Numbered from the stretch's first letter, positions 1 to 9,693 are shown. The stretch: 64,000 bases of DNA from Mucilaginibacter sp. PAMB04168 (GCF_039634365.2 NZ_CP155079.2:2542001-2606000); one strand, 5' to 3'. Notes: a model not told the origin generated them from the sequence alone. Numbers and translations are program-made.

Positions 1-227
1 TTTTTTTGCCCCTCAAAGTTCTTTCTCAATGAAAAGGCTATAGCTTCACACTCCAGGCTTCCGGTAGCCACCTGGTATAACAGGGGAGGGAATGAGTGAT
101 AGTTATGCTTATCAAGTAATAATATTTCAACCGGCTCTTTAGCCAGGTGTTTGGCCAGCTCAATACCGCCGAAGCCACCGCCTACTATTACTACCAGTGG
201 AAATTTTGTGTTTTGTTTTGCATCCAT
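1..227 (-). CDS. ndh: NADH dehydrogenase, type II (partial, C-terminus off the left edge)
   Basis: About 75 N-terminal residues are visible, starting from an ATG at 227. They carry the FAD-binding loop GGGFGGIEL followed by LLLDKHNYHSFPPLLYQVATG, the usual start of single-subunit, non-proton-pumping NADH:quinone oxidoreductases at the inner face of the membrane. The same motifs occur in the full-length homologue at 57313-58623, so this is a second copy of the family. The rest, including the NADH-binding fold and the C-terminal membrane anchor, lies outside the window. It is separated from the upstream secDF gene by a terminator at 276-306, so it should have its own promoter. The family call is firm; the substrate (NADH, NADPH or another donor) cannot be read from this piece. 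Confidence 0.85.
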   Translation of the reverse strand, partial: MDAKQNTKFPLVVIVGGGFGGIELAKHLAKEPVEILLLDKHNYHSFPPLLYQVATGSLECEAIAFSLRKNFEGQK

Positions 228-275
228 GTTCTTTAAACAATTTGCGTGTAAGGTTGATGTCTGTTTGTATAACAA

Positions 276-306
276 AAAAGGCTTCAAATGTTCTTTGAAG
301 CCTTTT
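276..306 (-). terminator. Rho-independent terminator of secDF
   Basis: A 13-bp perfect stem (276-288 with 294-306, core GGCTTC/GAAGCC) with a 5-base loop is followed on the minus strand by a T run. It lies 22 bases past the secDF stop and before the ndh start. Confidence 0.85.
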
Positions 307-327
307 ATAAAAATTTATAATGAAATT

Positions 328-3303
328 TTAGTTGAGCTTCTTGCCGCCAAAATCGAGCATTACCGGTGTTGCCACACAAATGGATGAGTAGGTACCAAAG
401 CACACACCCACCAATAAGGCAAACGAGAATCCGCGGATCACATCACCACCGAATATAAATAATACGATGAGCACAAAGATAACAGTTAAAGCAGTAATAA
501 TGGTACGGCTTAGTGTACTATTAATAGCCTGGTTAACTACTACAGCCGGATCATCGGTCTTGGCATGGTGCAGGTTAAGGAACTCGCGGATACGGTCAAA
601 CACAACCACAGTATCGTTAATGGAGTAACCTATTACAGTTAAGATAGCTGCAATAAATGCCTGATCTATATCCAATGCAAAAGGTAACACACCGTTGAAC
701 AGAGAGAAGAACGATAATACCAGCAACGCATCGTGTGCCGTAGCCACCATGGCGCCTAAACTGAACTGCCATCTGCGGAACCGGATTAAGATATAAGCGG
801 ATATAACGAGGATAGCAAAAATTACAGTCCATATCGCCGATGTTTTGATATCATTAGCGATAGTTGGCCCAACTTTTTGCGAGCTCATGATTTTAAAGGT
901 AGGAGAAACCTGGCTTAAACCCTTACGCAGCGTGCTTTCAACTTTATTATCAGCAACCGTGGTGTTATCTTCTATCAGGTAGTTGGTAGTAATACGTACC
1001 TGGTTACCCGAACCGAAAGATTTAACTTCTGATTTACCTTTGCCCAGCGTGTTGTCGATAGCACTCCGAACATCTTGGGTAGTCAGCGTTTTATCGAAAC
1101 GTACAACGTAACTGCGGCCACCCTGGAAATCTACGCCGTAGCTAAATCCACGTGTAAACATAGAGATTATACCGGCCAAAATAAATATACCTGAGAAAGC
1201 ATAGAATCTGAAACGGTTTTTTACGAACGCATAGTTGGCACCCTTAAATAAGTTAGAGCTCCATGCATTCGAAAATTTAATATTCATGTCTTTATCCAGC
1301 ATCCATTCAAATATTAAACGTGAGATTAACAAAGAACAGAACAATGATGTCAGGATACCGATCATCAAGGTAGTAGCAAAACCTTGTATTGGCCCTGTAC
1401 CAAAAATGAATAGGATTAAACCGGTAAGGAAGCTACTGATTTGGGAATCGAGAATTGAAGACAAGGCATGTTTGTAACCATCTGCAATGGCTAAACGTTT
1501 AGATTTACCAGAAGCAAGTTCCTCTCTAACACGTTCATAAATAAGTACGTTAGCATCAACCGATATACCTAAAATTAACACGATACCGGCAATACCAGGT
1601 AACGTTAATACGGCATGTATGCTGGTTAATACACCCATCAGGAAGAAAACGTTTACAAACACTGCAATGTCGGCAACTACACCTGAGTTATTGTAATAAA
1701 GTATCATGAATAACAATACTACAATCAAACCAACACCACACGATACTAAACCGTTGTTGATCGCTTCCTGACCTAATGACGGACCAACGATATCTTCAGA
1801 CACAATACGAGCAGGAGCAGGCAAACGACCAGCCTTTAATGCATTAGCTAAGTCTTTAGTTTCATCCTGAGTAAAGTTACCGCTGATTGAGGACTGGCCA
1901 CCAGCAATCTCATTATCTACCCGTGGAGCAGATACCACGTTCTCGTCGAGTACAATGGCGATTGAGCGGTTATCATTAGGATCGGTAGGGTTACCGGCAG
2001 CTTCAGCAGTAGCACGTCTCCAGGTTTTAGCACCATCGGAGTTCATTGCCATAGAAACCTCGTAGCCCCCTTTAGTTTGATTTAAATCACTTTTGGCATC
2101 GGTAATAACTTCACCGCTTAAAACCGGACCATTTTCTGCACCTGAAAGCTTAATGGCGTATAAAGAAAGAGCCTTTGTGCCACCTTCGTTAGGTTTAGCT
2201 GCCCAAAGTAACTTCATGTTTCTTGGGATAACTGCCTTAACGTCTGGACTGTTTAAATATGAATTTACTTTAGCAGTATCTTTTATCAACGAGTAACCCA
2301 CAACCGGACCAGGGTATGGCTGCATGCCGTTTGCACTTTGCCCTGCGTTAGGTTGTAGTATAGACAATAAAGGAAGTGTTTCTGTTAGCTGGCTTTTGTT
2401 TTTCAATGACGCAGCTGAAGTATCCTTAGCCGAGTTTTGCTTAACCTTGCTTAACAATGAACCACCTTTTTTAGCCGTATCGGCAACTGCTGTAGCTGCG
2501 GTTGCAGTAGTATCTTTTTTAGCTGTTGATTTGTTTTTGGCTGCTATTATACCGTTGATGTTGAACAGTAATTGTGCAACTTCAGTATTATCATATGTAG
2601 CATAAAACTCCAGTTTAGCTGAGCCTTGCAGCAATTTACGTACACGCTCTTTGCTGGATTCAGACACGCCTGGTAACTCAATTAAGATGCGGTTACCTGC
2701 TTGCTGCTGAATGTTAGGAGAGGTTACGCCAAATTTATCAATGCGGCTGCGCAGGATGTTAAATGATTGGGTAACGGCAGTGTTTGATTGCTCGCGTAAA
2801 TAAGATTCAACCTGGCTGTTGCTGGCATCAAATTTTAAGTTGCTTTGGTTAGCCTGTGTAGAAAAAATAGGTGCTAACTTGCCGTTAGGACTAATCTTTT
2901 TATACTCGCGCATAAAAATATCGATGTAGTTTTCAGGGCTTGTTTTTGCAATTACATCTGCATTGTGCAAAGCCTGATTAAAGGTAACATCCGGATTATT
3001 GTTGGCCAACGTACGGATCAGCTCACTCAAAGAGATCTGCATGGTAACGTTCATACCGCCTTTTAGATCCAAACCTAAGGCCAGCTCATTGTTTTTACAA
3101 TACTGATAGTCATGGCCAAACAGCGGATAAACCGGTTTATTTGAAATAGAATCTAAGTAAGCTTTTTCTTTTTCCGGGTTGCCTTTAGCATAAGCCCTGG
3201 CATCATCTTCTACCTTTTTGGTTACCCAGGTGAACGAAAGCTGGTACAAGCAAACAAGCGCCACTAATACAGCAAAAAATTTAATAACCCCTTTACCTTG
3301 CAT
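328..3303 (-). CDS. secDF: Fused protein translocase subunit SecDF
   Basis: Single 991-residue protein joining SecD and SecF, which use the proton gradient to pull secreted proteins out of the SecYEG channel at the inner membrane. The SecD half has the N-terminal membrane segment, the GLDLKGG motif near residue 77 and the membrane motif GISVDANVLIYERVRE. The SecF half begins at about residue 710, with GVDFQGGRSYVVRF and then GYSINDTVVVFDRIRE. Between the two parts of the SecD periplasmic domain (about residues 255-320) is a low-complexity stretch rich in Ala, Lys, Thr and Ser that looks like a flexible insert. The fusion is usual in Bacteroidota. It is the last gene of the thyA-folA-secDF direction but has its own likely promoter at 3352-3359 and a terminator behind it. 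Confidence 0.97.
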   Translation of the reverse strand: MQGKGVIKFFAVLVALVCLYQLSFTWVTKKVEDDARAYAKGNPEKEKAYLDSISNKPVYPLFGHDYQYCKNNELALGLDLKGGMNVTMQISLSELIRTLANNNPDVTFNQALHNADVIAKTSPENYIDIFMREYKKISPNGKLAPIFSTQANQSNLKFDASNSQVESYLREQSNTAVTQSFNILRSRIDKFGVTSPNIQQQAGNRILIELPGVSESSKERVRKLLQGSAKLEFYATYDNTEVAQLLFNINGIIAAKNKSTAKKDTTATAATAVADTAKKGGSLLSKVKQNSAKDTSAASLKNKSQLTETLPLLSILQPNAGQSANGMQPYPGPVVGYSLIKDTAKVNSYLNSPDVKAVIPRNMKLLWAAKPNEGGTKALSLYAIKLSGAENGPVLSGEVITDAKSDLNQTKGGYEVSMAMNSDGAKTWRRATAEAAGNPTDPNDNRSIAIVLDENVVSAPRVDNEIAGGQSSISGNFTQDETKDLANALKAGRLPAPARIVSEDIVGPSLGQEAINNGLVSCGVGLIVVLLFMILYYNNSGVVADIAVFVNVFFLMGVLTSIHAVLTLPGIAGIVLILGISVDANVLIYERVREELASGKSKRLAIADGYKHALSSILDSQISSFLTGLILFIFGTGPIQGFATTLMIGILTSLFCSLLISRLIFEWMLDKDMNIKFSNAWSSNLFKGANYAFVKNRFRFYAFSGIFILAGIISMFTRGFSYGVDFQGGRSYVVRFDKTLTTQDVRSAIDNTLGKGKSEVKSFGSGNQVRITTNYLIEDNTTVADNKVESTLRKGLSQVSPTFKIMSSQKVGPTIANDIKTSAIWTVIFAILVISAYILIRFRRWQFSLGAMVATAHDALLVLSFFSLFNGVLPFALDIDQAFIAAILTVIGYSINDTVVVFDRIREFLNLHHAKTDDPAVVVNQAINSTLSRTIITALTVIFVLIVLFIFGGDVIRGFSFALLVGVCFGTYSSICVATPVMLDFGGKKLN

Positions 3304-3351
3304 GGTGTAGTCTATGTGTAAATTAATTTATAAGCTTTGAAAATAAGACGG

Positions 3352-3359
3352 CAAATCTA
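3352..3359 (-). promoter_or_regulatory. Candidate secDF promoter -7 box
   Basis: On the minus strand this reads TAGATTTG, matching the Bacteroidetes -7 consensus TAnnTTTG, about 50 bases before the secDF ATG. No good -33 TTTG was found at the usual distance. Confidence 0.45.
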
Positions 3360-3413
3360 ATAAAATTTCGTAAGGGAAAGACTTTAATTAAAACAAAATA
3401 AATGGCTGTGTTG

Positions 3414-3902
3414 TTAGCGCCGCTTTAAGGTGATGAAGGAGTAAGGAAGCGCATTTTTTTCATCGGCTTGATAATCTTCCCGACCTACTTCTTCCCATTC
3501 AGTCATATTTATTTCCGGAAAAAATGTATCGGCCTCAAACACTTGATGCACAATAGTTAAATTTAATATATCTGTTATAGGTATAGCCTGTTTATAAATT
3601 TCGGCACCGCCAACAATATGCAGCTCGGGTTCATTAGCACCTAACGCTATAGCTGCATCTAAAGAATTAACAACCTCACATCCCGGAATTTCAATATCTT
3701 GGCGGGTAATCACAATATTACGGCGCTTGGGCAATGGTTTACCAACCGAATCAAACGTTTTGCGCCCCATAATTACTGTGTGCCCGCTTGTAATATCCTT
3801 AAAGTGTTTCAAATCATTAGGCAAATGCCAAAGCAACTGATTGTTTTTTCCAATGGCGTTGTTCTCTGATATTGCAACCGTGATAATTATTTTAGGTTTC
3901 AT
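3414..3902 (-). CDS. folA: Dihydrofolate reductase
   Basis: 162 residues, normal length for the family. It reduces dihydrofolate to tetrahydrofolate with NADPH in the cytosol. The N-terminal signature AIGKNNQLLWHLPNDLKHFK (about residues 15-34) includes the substrate-binding acidic residue of the PND motif. VIMGRKTFDSVGKPLPKR gives the NADPH-binding helix, and HIVGGAEIYKQAI gives the glycine pair and following helix. It starts 8 bases after thyA ends, so the two form an operon. The pairing makes sense because ThyA produces the dihydrofolate that FolA recycles. Confidence 0.97.
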   Translation of the reverse strand: MKPKIIITVAISENNAIGKNNQLLWHLPNDLKHFKDITSGHTVIMGRKTFDSVGKPLPKRRNIVITRQDIEIPGCEVVNSLDAAIALGANEPELHIVGGAEIYKQAIPITDILNLTIVHQVFEADTFFPEINMTEWEEVGREDYQADEKNALPYSFITLKRR

Positions 3903-3910
3903 AAATAGTT

Positions 3911-4732
3911 TTATACGGCTACTGCACCTTTAATATGCGGCCAGGGATTATAATTTTCTAACGTAAAATCTTCAAATTTAAAGTCAAAGATGTCCTTTAC
4001 TTCAGGATTGATGTGCATAGTAGGTAATGGCCTGGGTTCGCGGCTAAGCTGCAGGTCAACCTGCTCCAAATGGTTGTTATAGATATGGGCATCGCCAAAC
4101 GTATGTATAAAGTCGCCATAATCAAGGTCACAAACCTGGGCTACCATCATAGTAAGCAAGGCGTACGAAGCAATGTTAAACGGTACTCCTAAAAATATAT
4201 CGGCACTGCGCTGGTACAACTGGCAAGACAATTTGCCCCGTGTTTCACCCTTTTTAATGTCGGCTGGCTCCACATAAAATTGAAACAAGCTATGGCAGGG
4301 TGGAAGCGCCATTTGGTCAACATCGGCCACGTTCCATGCCGATACCATAATGCGGCGCGAATCTGGATTAGTTTTCAGTGTTTTTACCACCTGGCTTATC
4401 TGGTCAATGTGCCGGCCATCGGGCGTAGGCCATGAGCGCCACTGGTAGCCATAAACTGGGCCAAGGTTGCCTTCGGCGTCGGCCCACTCATCCCAAATGC
4501 GTACGCCGTTCTCTTTTAAATATTTAATGTTGGTATCGCCACTTAAAAACCAAATAAGCTCGTGTATAATAGATTTAAGGTGCAGCTTTTTTGTAGTTAC
4601 CAACGGAAAGCCATCCTTTAAATTAAAGCGCATTTGGTACCCAAAAACGCTGATGGTGCCTGTTCCGGTACGGTCGTGCTTTTGAGCGCCATTCTCCAAC
4701 ACATGGCGCATCAGGTCGAGATATTGTTTCAT
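3911..4732 (-). CDS. thyA: Thymidylate synthase
   Basis: 273 residues, slightly longer than the 264 of E. coli. It converts dUMP to dTMP using methylene-tetrahydrofolate. The phosphate-binding RTGTGT loop is at residues 21-26, the nucleophile is Cys146 in [11 protein letters not shown] (the same number as in E. coli), and [10 protein letters not shown] supplies the neighbouring-subunit arginines. The extra length is a short charged insert (around [12 protein letters not shown]) just after the catalytic strand, seen in other Bacteroidota. It is first in the operon with folA. No convincing promoter box was seen upstream. Confidence 0.97.
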   Translation of the reverse strand: MKQYLDLMRHVLENGAQKHDRTGTGTISVFGYQMRFNLKDGFPLVTTKKLHLKSIIHELIWFLSGDTNIKYLKENGVRIWDEWADAEGNLGPVYGYQWRSWPTPDGRHIDQISQVVKTLKTNPDSRRIMVSAWNVADVDQMALPPCHSLFQFYVEPADIKKGETRGKLSCQLYQRSADIFLGVPFNIASYALLTMMVAQVCDLDYGDFIHTFGDAHIYNNHLEQVDLQLSREPRPLPTMHINPEVKDIFDFKFEDFTLENYNPWPHIKGAVAV

Positions 4733-4844
4733 AATTTAAAAGCCGCGCAAAAACAACAATGTTTAAACGCTTGCGGTTACAAAGAAAATTAATCTATTTT
4801 GGCTTTCCTACTAATGTGCAAAATTCAACCGTATATCAACATTC

Positions 4845-5648
4845 ATGATCGTATTCCCAAACGCTAAAATTAATATAGGGCTTCATATTACTGAGCGCCG
4901 CCCGGATGGATACCATAACTTAGAAACAGTTTTTTATCCACTGATGATAAAGGATGCGCTAGAAGTGATTGAAAGCAAGGAGCTTAATTTTCAGTCATCG
5001 GGCATTCCTATTCCGGGAAATAATGGCAGCAACCTGTGCCTTCAAGCTTACCGTTTAATAAATCGCGATTTTAATATGCCACCGGTAAGCATCCATTTGC
5101 ATAAGCATATACCTATTGGCGCCGGTTTGGGCGGGGGCTCAGCTGATGCCGCTTTTTTTATTAAGGTGATGAATGAAACTTTTAATTTAAGCTTGAACGA
5201 AGATGATATGATGAACTATGCACGGCAGCTTGGTGCCGACTGTGCTTTTTTCATAAAAAACAAACCCGTTTATGCTTTTGAGAAGGGCGACCGTTTCGAA
5301 CCGGTAAAACTGGACTTATCGGCGTACCACATAGTATTAGTTATGCCATCAGTACATGTATCTACGGCCGAGGCCTACGGTGGAATTAAACCGGCGGCAC
5401 CTCAAGTGTCAGTGAGGGAGTTGATTCAGCAACCTATCAATGAATGGAAGCGCACCATAACAAACGATTTTGAAAATCACATATTTGAGGCCTACCCGGT
5501 CATCAGGCTGATTAAAGAAGTATTATACAATGCCGGAGCACTATACGCCAGTATGAGTGGGAGTGGAGCTTCAGTATTTGGGATATTTAATGAGATGCCT
5601 GACTTGAGTGTGCTTGAAGCGGATAACCAGGTATTTTATAATTTATAA
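4845..5648 (+). CDS. ispE: 4-diphosphocytidyl-2-C-methyl-D-erythritol kinase
   Basis: 267-residue GHMP-family kinase of the non-mevalonate isoprenoid pathway. It phosphorylates CDP-methylerythritol with ATP. The N-terminal PNAKINIGLHITERRPDGYH is the substrate-binding start. The ATP-binding glycine loop PIGAGLGGGSADAAF is at about residues 90-104, and the C-terminal GHMP motif SMSGSGASVFGIF is present. It is shorter than the typical 280-290 residues but has all motifs. It is divergent from thyA, alone in its transcript, and ends in a terminator shared with gapA. Confidence 0.95.
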   Translation: MIVFPNAKINIGLHITERRPDGYHNLETVFYPLMIKDALEVIESKELNFQSSGIPIPGNNGSNLCLQAYRLINRDFNMPPVSIHLHKHIPIGAGLGGGSADAAFFIKVMNETFNLSLNEDDMMNYARQLGADCAFFIKNKPVYAFEKGDRFEPVKLDLSAYHIVLVMPSVHVSTAEAYGGIKPAAPQVSVRELIQQPINEWKRTITNDFENHIFEAYPVIRLIKEVLYNAGALYASMSGSGASVFGIFNEMPDLSVLEADNQVFYNL

Positions 5649-5689
5649 AGCAAAAAAAAGCCAGACGATTTGCCTGGCTTTTTTGCTTT
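5648..5689. terminator. Bidirectional terminator between ispE and gapA
   Basis: GCCAG/CTGGC core flanked by A-run and T-run arms (5650-5664 with 5674-5688). It works in both directions between two genes that converge here. Confidence 0.8.
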
Positions 5690-5699
5690 ATATACACAA

Positions 5700-6701
<1,002 letters not shown>

Positions 6702-7550
6702 CTAATTTTTATTAGCGTAATAATTTAATAAATTGTTTATAGGTTCTTTTAAAATGTAAGCAATTTGAACGCCGGCTTTTGCCGCCGCTTGTTCTAACTG
6801 GGCTTTGAAACCGGCAGCCACCGATCCAGCAAAATGCACCTCAGCATCCGGGTATTGCTCTTTTAAAGGTAGCACATAGGTGTTTATCATGAGGTCAAAG
6901 CCCCTGGTAATGACGTTCTGAATATAACTATCGGTTTGGTTATCCACAAAGAAGTCGGCCATTGAACTTAGGTATAAAGCAGGCTGCCGCTGGTGATAAA
7001 CTTTTTCCAAAAGCAGCCTTCGGTCTGCATCATAGCGCTTTATAAATTTTTTTCGCAAGTTTTCGGGCAAAGTTTCATTAAGGTATGCTTTAATGAGTTG
7101 TTTACCCAACCAATTACCCGAACCCTCATCAGCCAGGATATAGCCTAAACCGTAATTGTTGGGTTTAATCTTCTTGCCGTCGAACCAAGCTGAGTTGGTG
7201 CCGCTGCCACAGATACATACTATGCCGGGCTGGCTCTTGCAACAGGCTATAGCAGCACCTTGCATATCATGCTCAATAACCACGCGTGCATATTTAAAAA
7301 ATGCGGAAAAGCTGTTATAAACCAGCTCTTGAAGCGGCTTGTTCAGCACACCAGCACCAAAAAAGTAAATGCGCTTAATTTGCTCGGCATGGTGTATAAG
7401 GTTAATATTCTTATTCAGCAGTTGCAGGATATGCTTTTCATCATTAAAAAACGGGTTTATACTGCCAGTTTTAAATGAGGCTACCGTTCGGCCTTTATCG
7501 GCTAAACGCCAATCAGCATAATTAGATCCACTGTATATTACTGCAAGCAT
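6702..7550 (-). CDS. BadF/BadG-type N-acetylglucosamine kinase-like protein with a degenerate phosphate loop
   Basis: 282 residues from the ATG at 7550. A longer frame opens at 7616, but that codon lies upstream of the likely promoter (7573-7580), so the shorter start is preferred. The fold matches the ASKHA sugar kinase family: CICGSGTNSAWFDG (phosphate-2), ILADEGSGNWLGK, and FAGSVAAGF (adenosine motif). It is a paralogue of the kinase at 8567-9427. At residues 6-14 it reads YSGSNYADW where the paralogue has DGGSTKTNW, so the aspartate, lysine and threonine of the phosphate-1 loop are missing. It may be a non-catalytic or sugar-sensing relative rather than a working kinase. It sits directly in front of gapA, which suggests a tie to sugar catabolism; the substrate is unknown. 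Confidence 0.8.
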   Translation of the reverse strand: MLAVIYSGSNYADWRLADKGRTVASFKTGSINPFFNDEKHILQLLNKNINLIHHAEQIKRIYFFGAGVLNKPLQELVYNSFSAFFKYARVVIEHDMQGAAIACCKSQPGIVCICGSGTNSAWFDGKKIKPNNYGLGYILADEGSGNWLGKQLIKAYLNETLPENLRKKFIKRYDADRRLLLEKVYHQRQPALYLSSMADFFVDNQTDSYIQNVITRGFDLMINTYVLPLKEQYPDAEVHFAGSVAAGFKAQLEQAAAKAGVQIAYILKEPINNLLNYYANKN

Positions 7551-7572
7551 GTAAATGAAGCACTTTGGCGCG

Positions 7573-7580
7573 CAAATATA
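7573..7580 (-). promoter_or_regulatory. Candidate promoter -7 box for the kinase-like gene and gapA
   Basis: The minus strand reads TATATTTG, a full match to TAnnTTTG, 22 bases before the ATG at 7550. It decides the start: the alternative codon at 7616 would lie upstream of it. Confidence 0.55.
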
Positions 7581-7622
7581 ATAACTTTGGTGGCTTATCA
7601 ACCTAATATCTGCCAAGGTTTC

Positions 7623-7637
7623 GTGTAAAAATTACAC
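7623..7637. promoter_or_regulatory. Palindromic operator candidate, copy 1 (GTGTAAAAATTACAC)
   Basis: A perfect 6-3-6 inverted repeat in the divergent region between the kinase-like gene and the Nudix regulator. Two close relatives lie near the second kinase (9494-9508 and 9580-9594). Binding by the Nudix regulator is an inference from position. Confidence 0.5.
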
Positions 7638-7810
7638 CAACGTTTTATAACCGGTTTAAATTGCCTTTTGTTTACTAAAAATTTGCCACTCGTATCTGCA
7701 TATTATCTAAAAAATGTATTATTGTTGCAGTTGCTAAATTGGAGTTAATTTTAGCTGAATAACAATTACCTTTATAACTTAAAGCTTTAATTTATTTAAT
7801 ACTGAAGGCC

Positions 7811-8503
7811 TTGGAAGAACAGTTGGTTAAATTTGAGTCCGAATTCTCGATCGATTGCGTGATATTTGGGTTTGAAGCCGGTGAATTGAAAATATTATTA
7901 ATTGAGCGGAATGACGAACCGTTTAAAGATTGGTTAGCGCTTCCGGGTAACCTGGTACAAAATAATGAAGGAATTGAGGAGGCTGCTGAGCGCATACTGC
8001 ATGAGCTAACCGGCCTGAACAACCTGCACATGGAGCAATTCCACACATTTGGAGATGTGAATCGTCACCCTCGTGGCCGTATTATAACGGTAGCTTATTA
8101 TGCACTGATCAGGATTGACAGTCAGAAAGAACTTAGGCCGGGCCAATTGGCCAGAAAAGCACTATGGCATACCGTTAGCGATTTGCCCAAGTTGGCGTTT
8201 GACCATACCGAAATTTTTAAAACAGGTTTTAATAAGCTGCGTCGCCGGTTAAGCTATCAGCCTATTGCCTATGAGCTACTGCCCGAAAAATTTACTTTAA
8301 CGCAATTGCAGCAATTGTATGAGGCTATCTTGAATAAAAAACTCGATAAGCGTAACTTTAGAAAAAAGATGTTAAGCTACGGATTTTTAAAGGAGCTGGA
8401 TGAGAAGCAAAAAAACGTGTCGTTCAGGGCTGCAAAGCTATACAAGTTTGACAGACGCAAGTACAGTAAAATTTTTCAAAACGAGTTAGGGGTAGACATA
8501 TAA
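7811..8503 (+). CDS. Nudix-domain transcriptional regulator (NrtR/AraR-like)
   Basis: 230 residues: an N-terminal Nudix domain (about 1-145) and a C-terminal winged-helix-like DNA-binding domain (about 150-225). The Nudix box ends RILHELTGL (61-69) instead of REUxEExGU, so two of the metal-binding acidic residues are replaced (Ile62 and Leu66). Hydrolysis is therefore unlikely, and ligand sensing is the usual role of such proteins. GDVNRHPRGRIITVAYYAL matches the NrtR-type strand. The start is TTG: no ATG occurs before residue 73 and an in-frame stop lies at 7775. It is flanked by two sugar-kinase homologues whose upstream DNA shares a palindrome, so regulation of sugar use is likelier than NAD synthesis. 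The ligand is unknown. Confidence 0.85.
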   Translation: MEEQLVKFESEFSIDCVIFGFEAGELKILLIERNDEPFKDWLALPGNLVQNNEGIEEAAERILHELTGLNNLHMEQFHTFGDVNRHPRGRIITVAYYALIRIDSQKELRPGQLARKALWHTVSDLPKLAFDHTEIFKTGFNKLRRRLSYQPIAYELLPEKFTLTQLQQLYEAILNKKLDKRNFRKKMLSYGFLKELDEKQKNVSFRAAKLYKFDRRKYSKIFQNELGVDI

Positions 8504-8511
8504 GCGAATAA

Positions 8512-8550
8512 TAAAAAGAAAGCGCCGATTTAATCGGCGCTTTCTTTTTA
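8512..8550. terminator. Bidirectional terminator between the Nudix regulator and the kinase
   Basis: A long perfect stem (AAAAAGAAAGCGCCGA with TCGGCGCTTTCTTTTT, 8513-8528 and 8534-8549) lies between convergent genes, with A and T runs on the two arms. Confidence 0.9.
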
Positions 8551-8566
8551 TATGCTTGTCGGCAAA

Positions 8567-9427
8567 CTATAATTGGCTGGGAGCAAGTTCAAGATGGAAC
8601 TTAACCAAATTATCTATAGGTGAACGGATAATGTTACCCATCTTCATGCCGTTCTCTGTAACTACTTCTTCCAATACGTTCCTAAAATTATAGCCAACTG
8701 ATCCGATACAGTTAAAACTATAGTTTTGGTAATTTGGATAGCGAGTAACCAAGTTGCGGAAAAAATCTTCAAATGATGTCTTTACCAAATTGCGCGTGTA
8801 CTCCAAATGCACATTGTTATCATAAACAAATTTGCTGAAACCTGCACAAAAGCGGTTAGCAAGGGGTTGTGAGTACACCTGTTCGTTAACGTCGTCAGGT
8901 GTAAGATGATAGGTATCCCAAAAGTTTTTGCGTACCGCTTCAGGCATGTAACCTCTTAAATAGTCAATCAGCAATTTTTTGCCAATATAACATCCACTGC
9001 CTTCGTCTCCTAAAATATAGGCGCCCGAATCGATGTTGTGAGCGATAGTTTTACCGTCATAAATACATGTGTTGGTGCCAGTGCCTAATATTGCTGCAAA
9101 TCCTTCTGTGTGGCCAAGCAATGCACGTGCAGCGGCCATCAAATCATGACCAATATTTACTTTAGCATTTACAAAAACTTTTTGCATAGCTCCCTGAACT
9201 ACTTTACGTTTTTCTTCGGTAGAACACCCGGCACCGTAATAATTCACTTCGGTTAGAATGTCCTTTTGCAGGTCAGACGGCAGATTTGCGTTTAATGATT
9301 CGATTATGTACTCAGTACTTACAAAATAAGGGTTGTAGCCCTCTGTATTGAAATATACTTTTTTTCCTTCATCGTTCACCAAGCACCAGTTGGTTTTAGT
9401 TGAGCCGCCGTCAGCAATTAATTTCAT
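8567..9427 (-). CDS. N-acetylglucosamine kinase-like BadF/BadG ATPase family protein
   Basis: 286-residue ASKHA-fold kinase. The phosphate-1 loop DGGSTKTNW is intact at residues 6-14, the phosphate-2 motif AAILGTGTNT follows, then YILGDEGSGCYIGK and the adenosine motif CIGSVGYNF. The family phosphorylates amino sugars such as N-acetylglucosamine in the cytosol, but the exact sugar cannot be told from sequence. The upstream region (9428-9693) carries two copies of the palindrome also found beside the Nudix regulator. A weak -7 box (TACATTTA, 9454-9461 on the minus strand) is possible. Confidence 0.85.
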   Translation of the reverse strand: MKLIADGGSTKTNWCLVNDEGKKVYFNTEGYNPYFVSTEYIIESLNANLPSDLQKDILTEVNYYGAGCSTEEKRKVVQGAMQKVFVNAKVNIGHDLMAAARALLGHTEGFAAILGTGTNTCIYDGKTIAHNIDSGAYILGDEGSGCYIGKKLLIDYLRGYMPEAVRKNFWDTYHLTPDDVNEQVYSQPLANRFCAGFSKFVYDNNVHLEYTRNLVKTSFEDFFRNLVTRYPNYQNYSFNCIGSVGYNFRNVLEEVVTENGMKMGNIIRSPIDNLVKFHLELAPSQL

Positions 9428-9493
9428 AGGCTTTTTTAAAGTTAAGTTGGGGTTAAATGTAGGATTTACTTACTTTAAATAAAATAAATTTTG

Positions 9494-9508
9494 ATGTAAA
9501 AAATACAC
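9494..9508. promoter_or_regulatory. Palindromic operator candidate, copy 2
   Basis: ATGTAAAAAATACAC, 13 of 15 bases identical to the copy at 7623-7637, upstream of the intact kinase gene. Confidence 0.45.
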
Positions 9509-9547
9509 TAACCTCATATTGTTAATGAGCAATCGATTGCGTTAGTG
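9506..9547. promoter_or_regulatory. Nested inverted repeats upstream of the kinase gene
   Basis: CACTAAC (9506-9512) pairs with GTTAGTG (9541-9547). Inside it are CTCAT/ATGAG (9513-9517, 9525-9529) and the 12-bp palindrome GCAATCGATTGC (9529-9540). It looks like a regulator-binding region; the partner is unknown. Confidence 0.4.
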
Positions 9548-9579
9548 AAATTTACAATATATAAGTACTTCTTTTTAAA

Positions 9580-9594
9580 AGTTAATTTTTACAC
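9580..9594. promoter_or_regulatory. Palindromic operator candidate, copy 3
   Basis: AGTTAATTTTTACAC. Its reverse complement matches the first 12 bases of the motif at 7623-7637. It lies between the divergent kinase and nucleotide-sugar dehydrogenase genes. Confidence 0.35.
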
Positions 9595-9654
9595 AATGCT
9601 AAGCTTGTTGCAGCTATCATACTGATGCCGGTATAAGTGTCATCAAATTAAATT

Positions 9655-9662
9655 TATATTTG
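9655..9662 (+). promoter_or_regulatory. Candidate promoter -7 box for the nucleotide-sugar dehydrogenase
   Basis: TATATTTG, a full match to TAnnTTTG, 31 bases before the ATG at 9694. Confidence 0.5.
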
Positions 9663-9693
9663 CAAATTATCTACTCACTGCGTTACTAAAATA

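Noticed and set aside
6702..7616. Longer form of the kinase-like protein starting at 7616
   Set aside because: The TATATTTG promoter box at 7573-7580 lies inside the extra part, and the extension has no family similarity.
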